From contig DLQN01000024.1 in assembly GCA_002477595.1 (NCBI GenBank), forward strand, positions 1 to 14,854: 14,854 nucleotides of DNA, given 5' to 3'. Source of the stretch: Roseivirga sp. UBA7431. GTDB lineage: Bacteria; Bacteroidota; Bacteroidia; Cytophagales; Cyclobacteriaceae. The notes under the pieces are model-generated. The model ran no database searches and was not told the origin of the DNA. It saw only the letters and a program-made list of their open reading frames with translations. Numbering within the stretch: position 1 is the first letter of the stretch; every line of letters begins with the position of its first letter. The translations under genes and the position numbers were made by a program. Shown piece by piece: positions 8,184 through 14,854 of this stretch.

Positions 8184-8215
8184 AAAGGGCATTCCGATAA
8201 GTCGAAATGCCCTTT
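8184..8215. terminator. Shared bidirectional terminator between carbonic anhydrase and usp
   Basis: The arms AAAGGGCATT (8184-8193) and AATGCCCTTT (8206-8215) pair perfectly over 10 bp. The interior CGA-TAAG-TCG can pair for three more after one mismatch. Reading on the minus strand the stem is followed by a run of T (CCCTTTTTA), so it is a good terminator for the sbtA-usp operon and a weaker one for the carbonic anhydrase gene. Confidence 0.8.
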
Positions 8216-8230
8216 CCTATTTCTTAAGGT

Positions 8231-9178
8231 CTATCTCCCTAAGTTTAGAAGACTCCTCAGAAATCCTTTATTCTCACCTGCCAACTTGATAATTAGTGTC
8301 ATGTGTTGACCATTATGTGGCAATACGCTCTCTGACACCTCACCTAATAGTGCCGTGGCAGAAGTAGTTTTTCCTTTGGAACCCATGATCAACAGGTCGG
8401 GTCTTAATCGATCGATCATTGCATCAATAGGCTGCCCGACACTTTTTCCCCGCTCAATACTCGCTATATGCCTCTGAACTGAAGGCTTCTTCATTTTCGT
8501 CAGATACTCTTCTAGCTCATGCTTGGCGTAAGCGGTCAAACGCTCATTGATTTCGCCTCTTTTTGAAAGGATTGCATCAATTTCATCTGCTGTCTCAAAT
8601 ACTTGAGACAGGTACTTTGTAGCATCCTTATAAACATGCAAAGCATGTACTATGGGTCCTAGATCAGCTTTTACAAAATCATTTACCACGCTCATGGCCA
8701 AATCCGAGTAATCGGAAAAATCCAAAGGCACTAAGATTGACTTCACTTCCTCTATGTAACTGTCTGGCATGAGCATCACACTACATGCCGATTTTCTCAC
8801 CACTTTTTTACTCAATACACCCACGCGATTCATGTTCCGTCTTCCGAGAATCGCTAAATCTATCTTTCGTGCATTTTCAAACTTCAAAAGCTCGGTCAGT
8901 TGATTGCCCGATAGAACGTGCATGGAAACCGGCTGCTCAGGATGGAATGCCTTCGTGGCCATCTCTTCTAGCTTCGCCTTCCTTAGCTTTAAGTCTGGAA
9001 GCATCAAATCAGGAATATCCATCAACACCTCTTTCGGAATGTCCAATTCCTTAATCACGTAGACTAAGTGAATTTCGTTTGGTGTAAAGCGATCGGCTAT
9101 TGCTGAAACGTTCTTTAAAAGATTAGTCTCTGGATTACTAACATCCACACCAACCATCCATCTTTCAAACTTCTTCAT
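8231..9178 (-). CDS. Tandem universal stress protein (two UspA domains)
   Basis: The 315-residue cytosolic protein carries two Usp domains, about 1-138 and 146-298, each with the start typical of the fold (WMVGVDVS; SILVPLDFSDYS). Usp proteins bind ATP, AMP or cAMP through G-x2-G-x9-G-(S/T). The second domain has G266-x2-G269-x9-G279, but Glu280 replaces the usual Ser/Thr. In the first domain the motif is degenerate (GRRN at 112-115), so that half probably does not bind nucleotide. A short basic tail (GFLRSLLNLGR) follows. The gene starts 12 bases after the sbtA stop, so both lie in one transcript. Its position downstream of a bicarbonate transporter suggests a regulatory subunit or a stress output of the same operon; neither is shown by sequence alone. 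Confidence 0.9.
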   Translation of the reverse strand: MKKFERWMVGVDVSNPETNLLKNVSAIADRFTPNEIHLVYVIKELDIPKEVLMDIPDLMLPDLKLRKAKLEEMATKAFHPEQPVSMHVLSGNQLTELLKFENARKIDLAILGRRNMNRVGVLSKKVVRKSACSVMLMPDSYIEEVKSILVPLDFSDYSDLAMSVVNDFVKADLGPIVHALHVYKDATKYLSQVFETADEIDAILSKRGEINERLTAYAKHELEEYLTKMKKPSVQRHIASIERGKSVGQPIDAMIDRLRPDLLIMGSKGKTTSATALLGEVSESVLPHNGQHMTLIIKLAGENKGFLRSLLNLGR

Positions 9179-9190
9179 AGGGCATATTTT

Positions 9191-10156
9191 TTATAAGGTG
9201 ATCTGAATCAAGTACATATAAATAGGAAGACCCAGTGTAATATTCACCGGGAAAGTAATGGCCAATGCCATAGGTATATAGATACCAGGATTGGCCTTTG
9301 GCACAGCAATCTTCATGGCTGCAGGAACAGCAATGTAAGAAGCACTAGCACCTAAAATTGACATGATGAATCGGTTGCCGACATCATCCATTATAAATCC
9401 ACTAAGCAGCGCAATGACGCATCCATTAAATAAGGCGAATAGAATAGCGAATGACGTAGTGAACCAACCTTGATCCAAAAATGACTTTAGTTTTTGTCCA
9501 CTCACAATACCCATATCCAGTAAGAATATGGCCAAGAATCCTTTAAACAAGTCTGTTGTAAAAGGAGCGATACCTTGCGCTTGTTCTTCACTAGCCATCC
9601 AGCCAATGACTAAACTCCCTAAAATCAGAATAACACTGCCATTGGTAAAGGCATGTTTTACGAGCTGACCAATGCTTGTACTTTGTGTTTGTTCTTTCGA
9701 AAACATTCTAATTAGGATCACACCTACCACAATGGCTGGAGCTTCCATAAATGCCATGACAGCCACCATGTGTCCTCCAAAAGTTATTCCCTGCATTTCT
9801 AAGAACGCTACTGCTGTCACGAAAGTCACTGCACTTACGGATCCGTAAGCCGCGGCAATAGCGCCAGAGTTATCAATTGACAACCTTCTTTTTAAGATAA
9901 AGAAAGCCACACATGGAATGATAACCGCGATACCTATTCCGAAGACAATGCTCCAGATGATATCAGCAGTAAATGTGCTGTGCGCCAGCTCCTGCCCTCC
10001 TTTGAAGCCAATGGCAAACAAGAGATAAAGAGAAATGAATTTTGATGAAGTTTTAGGGATCTCAAGATCACTTTTGAGTTGAACAGAGATAATACCAAGA
10101 ATGAAAAAAAGTAGTGCAGGATTGGTGAGATTCTCTGCTAATAGATTCAAGTTCAT
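9191..10156 (-). CDS. sbtA: SbtA-type sodium-dependent bicarbonate transporter
   Basis: The 321-residue inner-membrane protein belongs to the SbtA family (Na+/HCO3- symporters; Pfam Sbt_1, formerly DUF897). Diagnostic segments are LKSDLEIP at 27-34, LLFAIGFKGGQELA at 45-58, AAYGSVSAVTFVTA at 102-115 and GASASYIAVPAAMK at 269-282. The last two are the inverted-repeat half-sites that form the substrate pocket in solved cyanobacterial SbtA structures. About ten hydrophobic segments are visible, in two halves. The hydrophilic linker between the halves (about 150-170) is short, and the protein is shorter than cyanobacterial SbtA (about 370 residues from memory). No sbtB gene is adjacent; a tandem Usp gene takes that position. 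A LysR gene is divergent and probably controls it. Confidence 0.93.
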   Translation of the reverse strand: MNLNLLAENLTNPALLFFILGIISVQLKSDLEIPKTSSKFISLYLLFAIGFKGGQELAHSTFTADIIWSIVFGIGIAVIIPCVAFFILKRRLSIDNSGAIAAAYGSVSAVTFVTAVAFLEMQGITFGGHMVAVMAFMEAPAIVVGVILIRMFSKEQTQSTSIGQLVKHAFTNGSVILILGSLVIGWMASEEQAQGIAPFTTDLFKGFLAIFLLDMGIVSGQKLKSFLDQGWFTTSFAILFALFNGCVIALLSGFIMDDVGNRFIMSILGASASYIAVPAAMKIAVPKANPGIYIPMALAITFPVNITLGLPIYMYLIQITL

Positions 10157-10160
10157 AGTT

Positions 10161-10177
10161 CAGTTTTTGATAAACTG
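10161..10177. promoter_or_regulatory. Small inverted repeat in the sbtA leader
   Basis: CAGTTT and AAACTG flank five bases, starting five bases upstream of the sbtA ATG (at 10156 on the minus strand). In RNA it would form a weak six-pair hairpin next to the start codon; as DNA it could be an accessory half-site. It is short enough to be chance. Confidence 0.3.
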
Positions 10178-10181
10178 CGTG

Positions 10182-10189
10182 CAAATATG
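10182..10189 (-). promoter_or_regulatory. Candidate -7 element of sbtA
   Basis: On the minus strand this reads CATATTTG, one mismatch from TAnnTTTG, ending 25 bases before the sbtA ATG. It would start transcription near 10177. That puts the palindrome centred at 10242 about 65 bases upstream, the usual distance for the high-affinity site of a LysR activator. The -33 element is not recognisable, as expected for an activator-dependent promoter. Confidence 0.35.
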
Positions 10190-10215
10190 CCTAGGTCAAT
10201 TAATATATTTTTATT

Positions 10216-10223
10216 TATCTTTA
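10216..10223 (+). promoter_or_regulatory. Candidate -7 element of the lysR gene
   Basis: TATCTTTA differs from TAnnTTTG only in the last base and ends 24 bases before the ATG at 10248. It sits immediately before the palindromic operator, so a regulator bound there would overlap the transcription start and could repress its own gene. Confidence 0.35.
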
Positions 10224-10250
10224 TTATGAATAACATAAATATTATTTATG
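10224..10250. promoter_or_regulatory. Overlapping LysR-type operator palindromes between lysR and sbtA
   Basis: Two perfect dyads share one half-site. TTATG-AATAA-CATAA spans 10224-10238, and CATAAATA-T-TATTTATG spans 10234-10250. Each contains the T-N11-A spacing of LysR-type boxes (10225/10237 and 10236/10248). The second dyad ends in the ATG of the lysR gene itself. The arrangement suits autorepression of lysR together with activation of divergent sbtA. The region is very AT-rich, which raises the chance of accidental symmetry. Confidence 0.55.
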
Positions 10251-11174
10251 AACTATACCCTGCACCAGTTGAAAGTGTTTTTGACAATCGATGAACACAA
10301 AAGCATCACTCAAGCGGCTGAAGCTTTGCATTTATCACAACCCGCTGTTTCCATTCAGCTTAGAAACTTTCAAGATCAATTCGATATTCCACTCACAGAG
10401 GTTGTTGGCCGGCAACTCTATATCACAGATTTCGGAAAAGAGGTGGTAGAGTCCAGTCAGAATATTCTGAACGAAGTAGAGCTGCTTAATCAGAAGCTCA
10501 CGACCTTTAATGGTCAGATTGCGGGTAAGCTGAAATTATCTGTGGTTTCAACAGCAAAGTACATTATGCCCTACTTTCTAACAGATTTCCTTAAAGACAA
10601 CCCAGCAGTAGAGCTCAAAATGGATGTTACTAACAAGTCCACAGTGGTAAGAAGTCTTGAAAAAAACGAGGTAGACTTCTCTTTGGTCTCTATACCTCCT
10701 GAGAGGCTGGCATTGAACCATATCACACTGATGCAGAACAAATTATTTCTTGTCGGCAATGCTCAAAGTGAACTGAGTGTTCTAAAACCTCATTCACCAA
10801 AAATATTGGAGGAAATTGACCTTATTTTCAGAGAACAAGGGTCAGGTACTCGCCAAACAGTAGAAAGACACATCAACAAGGCAAATCTATCCGTAAAGAG
10901 AAAGCTTGAATTAACTTCTAACGAAGCAGTGAAGCAGGCTGTGGTCGCTGGTCTTGGTTATTCCATTATGCCGTTGATTGGTATCAAAAACGAATTAGAA
11001 ATGAATGACCTAAAGATTATTCCTGTTAAAGGCTTCCCTATTCAATCCACTTGGCAATTGGTTTGGATGAAAGAGAAAAAGTTATCTCCTGGTGCAAAGG
11101 CTTTTTTGACTTATGTAGAAGAAAAGAAAGAGAGTATTATTCAAAACAAGTTCGGTTGGACTTCAGGGTATTAA
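10248..11174 (+). CDS. LysR-family regulator, CbbR/CmpR-like
   Basis: The 308-residue protein has the LysR winged helix-turn-helix at residues 1-60 (ITQAAEALHLSQPAVSIQLRN) and the coiled linker helix at about 60-85. The periplasmic-binding-protein-like effector domain follows. Effector-domain segments FREQGSGTRQTVERH, SNEAVKQAVVAGLGYSIMP and FPIQSTWQLVW...LSPGAKAFL are those of the CbbR/CmpR/CcmR/YeiE group. In autotrophs this group senses carbon status through metabolites such as 2-phosphoglycolate, RuBP or 2-oxoglutarate (family knowledge). It is divergent from sbtA, with an operator overlapping its own start codon. I infer that it controls bicarbonate uptake; its ligand is unknown. A YeiE-like role is the main alternative. 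Confidence 0.9.
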   Translation: MNYTLHQLKVFLTIDEHKSITQAAEALHLSQPAVSIQLRNFQDQFDIPLTEVVGRQLYITDFGKEVVESSQNILNEVELLNQKLTTFNGQIAGKLKLSVVSTAKYIMPYFLTDFLKDNPAVELKMDVTNKSTVVRSLEKNEVDFSLVSIPPERLALNHITLMQNKLFLVGNAQSELSVLKPHSPKILEEIDLIFREQGSGTRQTVERHINKANLSVKRKLELTSNEAVKQAVVAGLGYSIMPLIGIKNELEMNDLKIIPVKGFPIQSTWQLVWMKEKKLSPGAKAFLTYVEEKKESIIQNKFGWTSGY

Positions 11175-11191
11175 ATCTGACTCATAAGAAG

Positions 11192-11213
11192 TGGAAGTAT
11201 TTCTACAATTCCA
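11192..11213 (+). terminator. Weak hairpin after the lysR gene
   Basis: TGGAAGTA (11192-11199) can pair with TAC-AA-TTCCA (11204-11213) if two A residues bulge, with a TTTC loop. A broken T-rich stretch follows. It is the only hairpin between lysR and the VF530 gene and is a doubtful terminator. Confidence 0.3.
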
Positions 11214-11232
11214 TTTACCTCATTTTTATAAT

Positions 11233-11240
11233 TAGCTTTG
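11233..11240 (+). promoter_or_regulatory. -7 promoter element of the VF530-rlmF operon
   Basis: TAGCTTTG is a perfect TAnnTTTG box ending nine bases before the ATG at 11250, so the transcript would have a leader of only a few bases. It overlaps the alternative TTG start at 11238, which is therefore unlikely to be used. Confidence 0.5.
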
Positions 11241-11249
11241 TCAGCTGAT

Positions 11250-11495
11250 ATGGCGTTAGAATATAAAAGAACTGCTCCTCAGGAAGGTGCAGCCAACAAC
11301 CCGCTTCATGGCATTAAACTAATTGATATCCTCGAATATCTAGTGGCTACAAAAGGCTGGCCCGAGATGGCAGAAATGGTTGATATTAACTGCTTTAAGA
11401 GTAATCCGACTATAAAATCTAGTCTGAAATTCTTGAGAACAACACCATGGGCAAGAACCAAAGTAGAAGAGTACTACCTTAAGTGCATCAAGTAA
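11250..11495 (+). CDS. VF530-family protein (DUF2132), small putative DNA-binding protein
   Basis: The 81-residue protein matches the VF530/DUF2132 family. The core [17 protein letters not shown] at 16-32, [16 protein letters not shown] at 48-63 and TPWARTKVE at 65-73 are its signature. The family is named after a Vibrio fischeri protein of known structure and is described as DNA-binding, but no cellular role is established that I know of. I start it at the ATG at 11250. An in-frame TTG at 11238 would add four residues but lies inside the promoter box. The rlmF gene begins seven bases after its stop, so the two are co-transcribed; this suggests a link to rRNA or ribosome assembly (inference). 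Confidence 0.88.
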   Translation: MALEYKRTAPQEGAANNPLHGIKLIDILEYLVATKGWPEMAEMVDINCFKSNPTIKSSLKFLRTTPWARTKVEEYYLKCIK

Positions 11496-11502
11496 TTAGC
11501 TT

Positions 11503-12567
11503 ATGAATACCCCTCCAGATAACGATAACAAACCTAGCAGCTTTGCACAAGCCCTTAGAAATAAGGCAAAAGAGGTTGCTCCTATACAATCAAAAATCAA
11601 GGAAATTAAACCCAAGAAAGGGTCTAAGCTTCACAAGCGTAATAAACATCATGGGCGGTACGACCTCAAGCAACTCGTCAAAATAAATCCTACCCTAAGC
11701 AAGCACATCATCAAAAGCGTAAGGAACGAGGACACTATAGATTTTTCCAATCCTTTGGCAGTTAGATTGTTAAACGAAGCACTGCTCAAACAGCATTATG
11801 AATTAAATTTTTGGGATATTCCAGAAAACTACCTTTGTCCTCCTATTCCAGGTCGTGCAGACTACATGCATTACATAGCCGATGTACTCGCTGCGAGTAA
11901 TTTTGGTGAGATACCTAAAGGACCTAAAATCACCTGTCTTGATGTTGGTATTGGCGCGAACTGCGTCTACCCAATCATTGGAGTGAGTACTTATGGCTGG
12001 TCGTTCATTGGATCTGACATTGACCCTATTGCCATTGAATCCGCTAAAAAGATAGTTGAAGAAAACACATCACTAAAGGGCAAGGTCGATATTCGTTTGC
12101 AAGAGAATCCTAAAGACATCCTGTACGGAGTCATCGATCATGAGGAAAAAGTTGACGTAATCATTTGTAATCCACCTTTTCATGCTTCGCAGGAAGCTGC
12201 CTTAGAAGGCTCGCTCAGAAAAGTAAGCAATCTTCAAAAGAAAGAGGTTAAGGAAGCCTCCCTCAATTTCGGAGGTATAGGTAGCGAACTTTGGTGCGAG
12301 GGAGGAGAAAGACGTTTTGTTGGTGATATGATTAGGGAGAGTAAGAAATTCGGCAGGTCGTGTTACTGGTTTTCTTCCATAGTTTCTAAGCAATCCAACC
12401 TAAAAGCGATTCAAGAATACCTGCACATTGCAGGAGCAGCTGAAGTAAAAGTGATCGCGATGAGCCAAGGAAACAAAGCGAGTAGAATTGTCGCTTGGAC
12501 GTTTTTGACAGATACTCAAAAAGCACAATGGCAAAAAGAACGATGGGCTGAATCATCGAAAGAATAA
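11503..12567 (+). CDS. rlmF: 23S rRNA (adenine-1618-N6)-methyltransferase
   Basis: The enzyme N6-methylates A1618 of 23S rRNA using S-adenosylmethionine. Family-specific segments are LHKRNKHHGRYDL at 43-55 and WDIPENYLCPPIPGRADYMHYIADVL at about 104-129. The SAM motif LDVGIGANCVYP is at 146-157, the acidic loop SDIDP at 171-175, and the catalytic NPPF at 223-226 (followed by HAS), which is the DPPY-type motif of N6-adenine methyltransferases. At 354 residues it is longer than the E. coli protein (about 308 from memory). Most of the excess is a Lys-rich, probably disordered N-terminal stretch of about 40 residues that may contact rRNA. It follows the VF530 gene by seven bases and converges on an unrelated minus-strand gene 18 bases away without a clear terminator. 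Confidence 0.94.
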   Translation: MNTPPDNDNKPSSFAQALRNKAKEVAPIQSKIKEIKPKKGSKLHKRNKHHGRYDLKQLVKINPTLSKHIIKSVRNEDTIDFSNPLAVRLLNEALLKQHYELNFWDIPENYLCPPIPGRADYMHYIADVLAASNFGEIPKGPKITCLDVGIGANCVYPIIGVSTYGWSFIGSDIDPIAIESAKKIVEENTSLKGKVDIRLQENPKDILYGVIDHEEKVDVIICNPPFHASQEAALEGSLRKVSNLQKKEVKEASLNFGGIGSELWCEGGERRFVGDMIRESKKFGRSCYWFSSIVSKQSNLKAIQEYLHIAGAAEVKVIAMSQGNKASRIVAWTFLTDTQKAQWQKERWAESSKE

Positions 12568-12585
12568 CTTAAGGCTAGGCCAAAA

Positions 12586-13071
12586 CTATTTTTCGAAAAC
12601 ATGCCTATTTCGCATGAAATAGCCTGACTCGCCATCATACTTCACCATTTTGATATAAACAATGCGTTCAGGGCTCACCTCAACTGTTTGTTTGAAAGAA
12701 GCCTTCTTATTGTTATCCTTCCCCTTACTAGACATGCTTAGCTTCCAGTGTTCGAGATCCGTGATATCGCTCTCCTCAAGCGTCCAACTCCCATTATAGA
12801 GAATCTTACTTCTGGTTATTTTGAAGACACCTGTTCGTTTTTCAATCCTGCCATTACCCTCATCATAGAAATAATCGAACTTGAGGCGCCCATTATCGAA
12901 ATTAGCAACCATTCTTACGGATAGATCAACTAAGGTTTTATCATCGCCATAATTCAAATAAGTAAGCGTCCCGTTCCATTCGCCATCATAAACTTTCAGA
13001 TGATCGGAAGTAAGATTTCCGTTAAGGATCAATGTAAGTGATACAAGAATTGTGGTGACCAGAGTTTTCAT
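12586..13071 (-). CDS. Small exported protein of unknown function
   Basis: I do not recognise this 161-residue protein. It begins with Lys2 and a hydrophobic stretch (LVTTILVSLTLIL, about 4-16) consistent with a Sec signal peptide cleaved around residues 20-24. There is no lipobox cysteine, so it should be periplasmic or released rather than lipid-anchored. The mature part has alternating polar and aromatic residues (YDGEWNGTLTYLNYGD, GRLKFDYFYDEGNGRIEKRTG, KILYNGSWTLEES) with predicted beta-strand character. It resembles small lipocalin-like or beta-barrel-like exported proteins, but I see no family signature. Mature cysteines are absent. It is monocistronic, with its own -7 box and palindromes upstream. 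Coding is supported by length, start, signal peptide and promoter. Confidence 0.75.
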   Translation of the reverse strand: MKTLVTTILVSLTLILNGNLTSDHLKVYDGEWNGTLTYLNYGDDKTLVDLSVRMVANFDNGRLKFDYFYDEGNGRIEKRTGVFKITRSKILYNGSWTLEESDITDLEHWKLSMSSKGKDNNKKASFKQTVEVSPERIVYIKMVKYDGESGYFMRNRHVFEK

Positions 13072-13108
13072 GGTTTATTATTTTAAATCTGCACACCCAA
13101 AGGCTTGC

Positions 13109-13116
13109 CAAAAATA
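13109..13116 (-). promoter_or_regulatory. -7 promoter element of the exported-protein gene
   Basis: On the minus strand this reads TATTTTTG, a perfect TAnnTTTG box, ending 37 bases before the ATG at 13071. The palindrome at 13126-13138 lies just upstream, between the expected -7 and -33 positions, where a bound protein would block RNA polymerase. Confidence 0.45.
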
Positions 13117-13125
13117 CAACCCCCT

Positions 13126-13138
13126 GTATCACTGATAC
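13126..13138. promoter_or_regulatory. Palindrome GTATCA-C-TGATAC, possible operator
   Basis: This is a perfect 6-bp inverted repeat around a single central C. It lies nine bases upstream of the -7 box of the minus-strand exported-protein gene. Its centre is 40 bases from that of the second palindrome at 13164-13180. No regulator gene is adjacent. Confidence 0.4.
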
Positions 13139-13163
13139 TTACAGATAAACTGATTTACAGAAC

Positions 13164-13180
13164 TGTTTCACTATGAAACA
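13164..13180. promoter_or_regulatory. Palindrome TGTTTCA-CTA-TGAAACA, possible operator
   Basis: This is a perfect 7-bp inverted repeat with a three-base centre, in the 227-base gap between divergent genes. It lies about 94 bases upstream of the ABC-F -7 box and about 48 bases upstream of the -7 box of the exported-protein gene. It lacks a T tract and is better read as a protein-binding dyad than a terminator. Confidence 0.4.
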
Positions 13181-13235
13181 AGGTACTGACACAAAACGGA
13201 ACAACAAAAGAACGATAAAAACCAATCTAAGTTAA

Positions 13236-14854
<1,619 letters not shown>

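Noticed and set aside
11051..11248. A 65-codon plus-strand frame overlapping the end of the lysR gene and the following gap.
   Set aside because: Mostly the lysR coding region in another frame; the remainder is AT-rich intergenic sequence with a Phe/Ile-rich translation.
11238..11249. TTG start adding four residues to the VF530-family protein.
   Set aside because: It lies in the promoter box; the ATG at 11250 matches the family better.
12568..12585. GGC-TAG-GCC between rlmF and the exported-protein gene as a terminator.
   Set aside because: Three-base arms without a T tract are too weak to support a terminator call.

Overview
The window looks like a chromosomal segment of a free-living, probably marine Bacteroidota, most likely of the Cytophagales/Roseivirga type. 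This is inferred from the moderately AT-rich base composition, the protein flavours (L25 with an acidic tail, the MetRS with a KISTS loop and a C-terminal tRNA-binding domain, the YbiT-like ABC-F), the absence of clear Shine-Dalgarno sequences, and repeated -7 boxes of the Bacteroidota form TAnnTTTG just upstream of start codons. I see no tRNA, rRNA, IS element, phage gene, integrase or CRISPR array. Coding density is high, and the largest gap without a gene is 227 bases (13072-13298).

Layout. (1) Bases 1-1527 hold the 3' end of an M1-type aminopeptidase gene overlapping by one base a family 2 glycosyltransferase gene. (2) Bases 1538-4067 form a housekeeping run: prs (PRPP synthetase), rplY/ctc (ribosomal protein L25), a strong terminator, pth (peptidyl-tRNA hydrolase) and a small MTH1187/YkoF-type thiamine-binding protein. 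(3) On the minus strand, 7408-4113, metG and an M20-family Zn-dependent amidohydrolase overlap by one base and converge on region 2 across a hairpin. (4) Bases 7588-11174 are an apparent inorganic-carbon island: a beta-carbonic anhydrase (+) converges on a two-gene minus-strand operon encoding an SbtA-type Na+/bicarbonate symporter and a tandem universal stress protein. A CbbR/CmpR-like LysR regulator is divergent from sbtA, with a palindromic operator region between them. (5) Bases 11250-12567 hold a VF530-family (DUF2132) small protein and the 23S rRNA methyltransferase RlmF. (6) Bases 12586-13071 (-) encode a small exported protein of unknown function. (7) Bases 13299-14854 (+) encode an ABC-F ATPase that runs off the right edge.

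How the genes work together. Regions 2, 3, 5 and 7 are mostly translation and ribosome support: PRPP supply, L25, Pth, MetRS, RlmF and ABC-F. Region 4 is the most distinctive part. Carbonic anhydrase, a bicarbonate importer, a nucleotide-binding-type stress protein in the place where cyanobacteria have SbtB, and a LysR regulator related to CO2-responsive regulators together look like a compact bicarbonate uptake and CO2 hydration module. No carbon-fixation enzyme is visible in the window, so the carbon probably feeds anaplerotic or biosynthetic carboxylases (inference).
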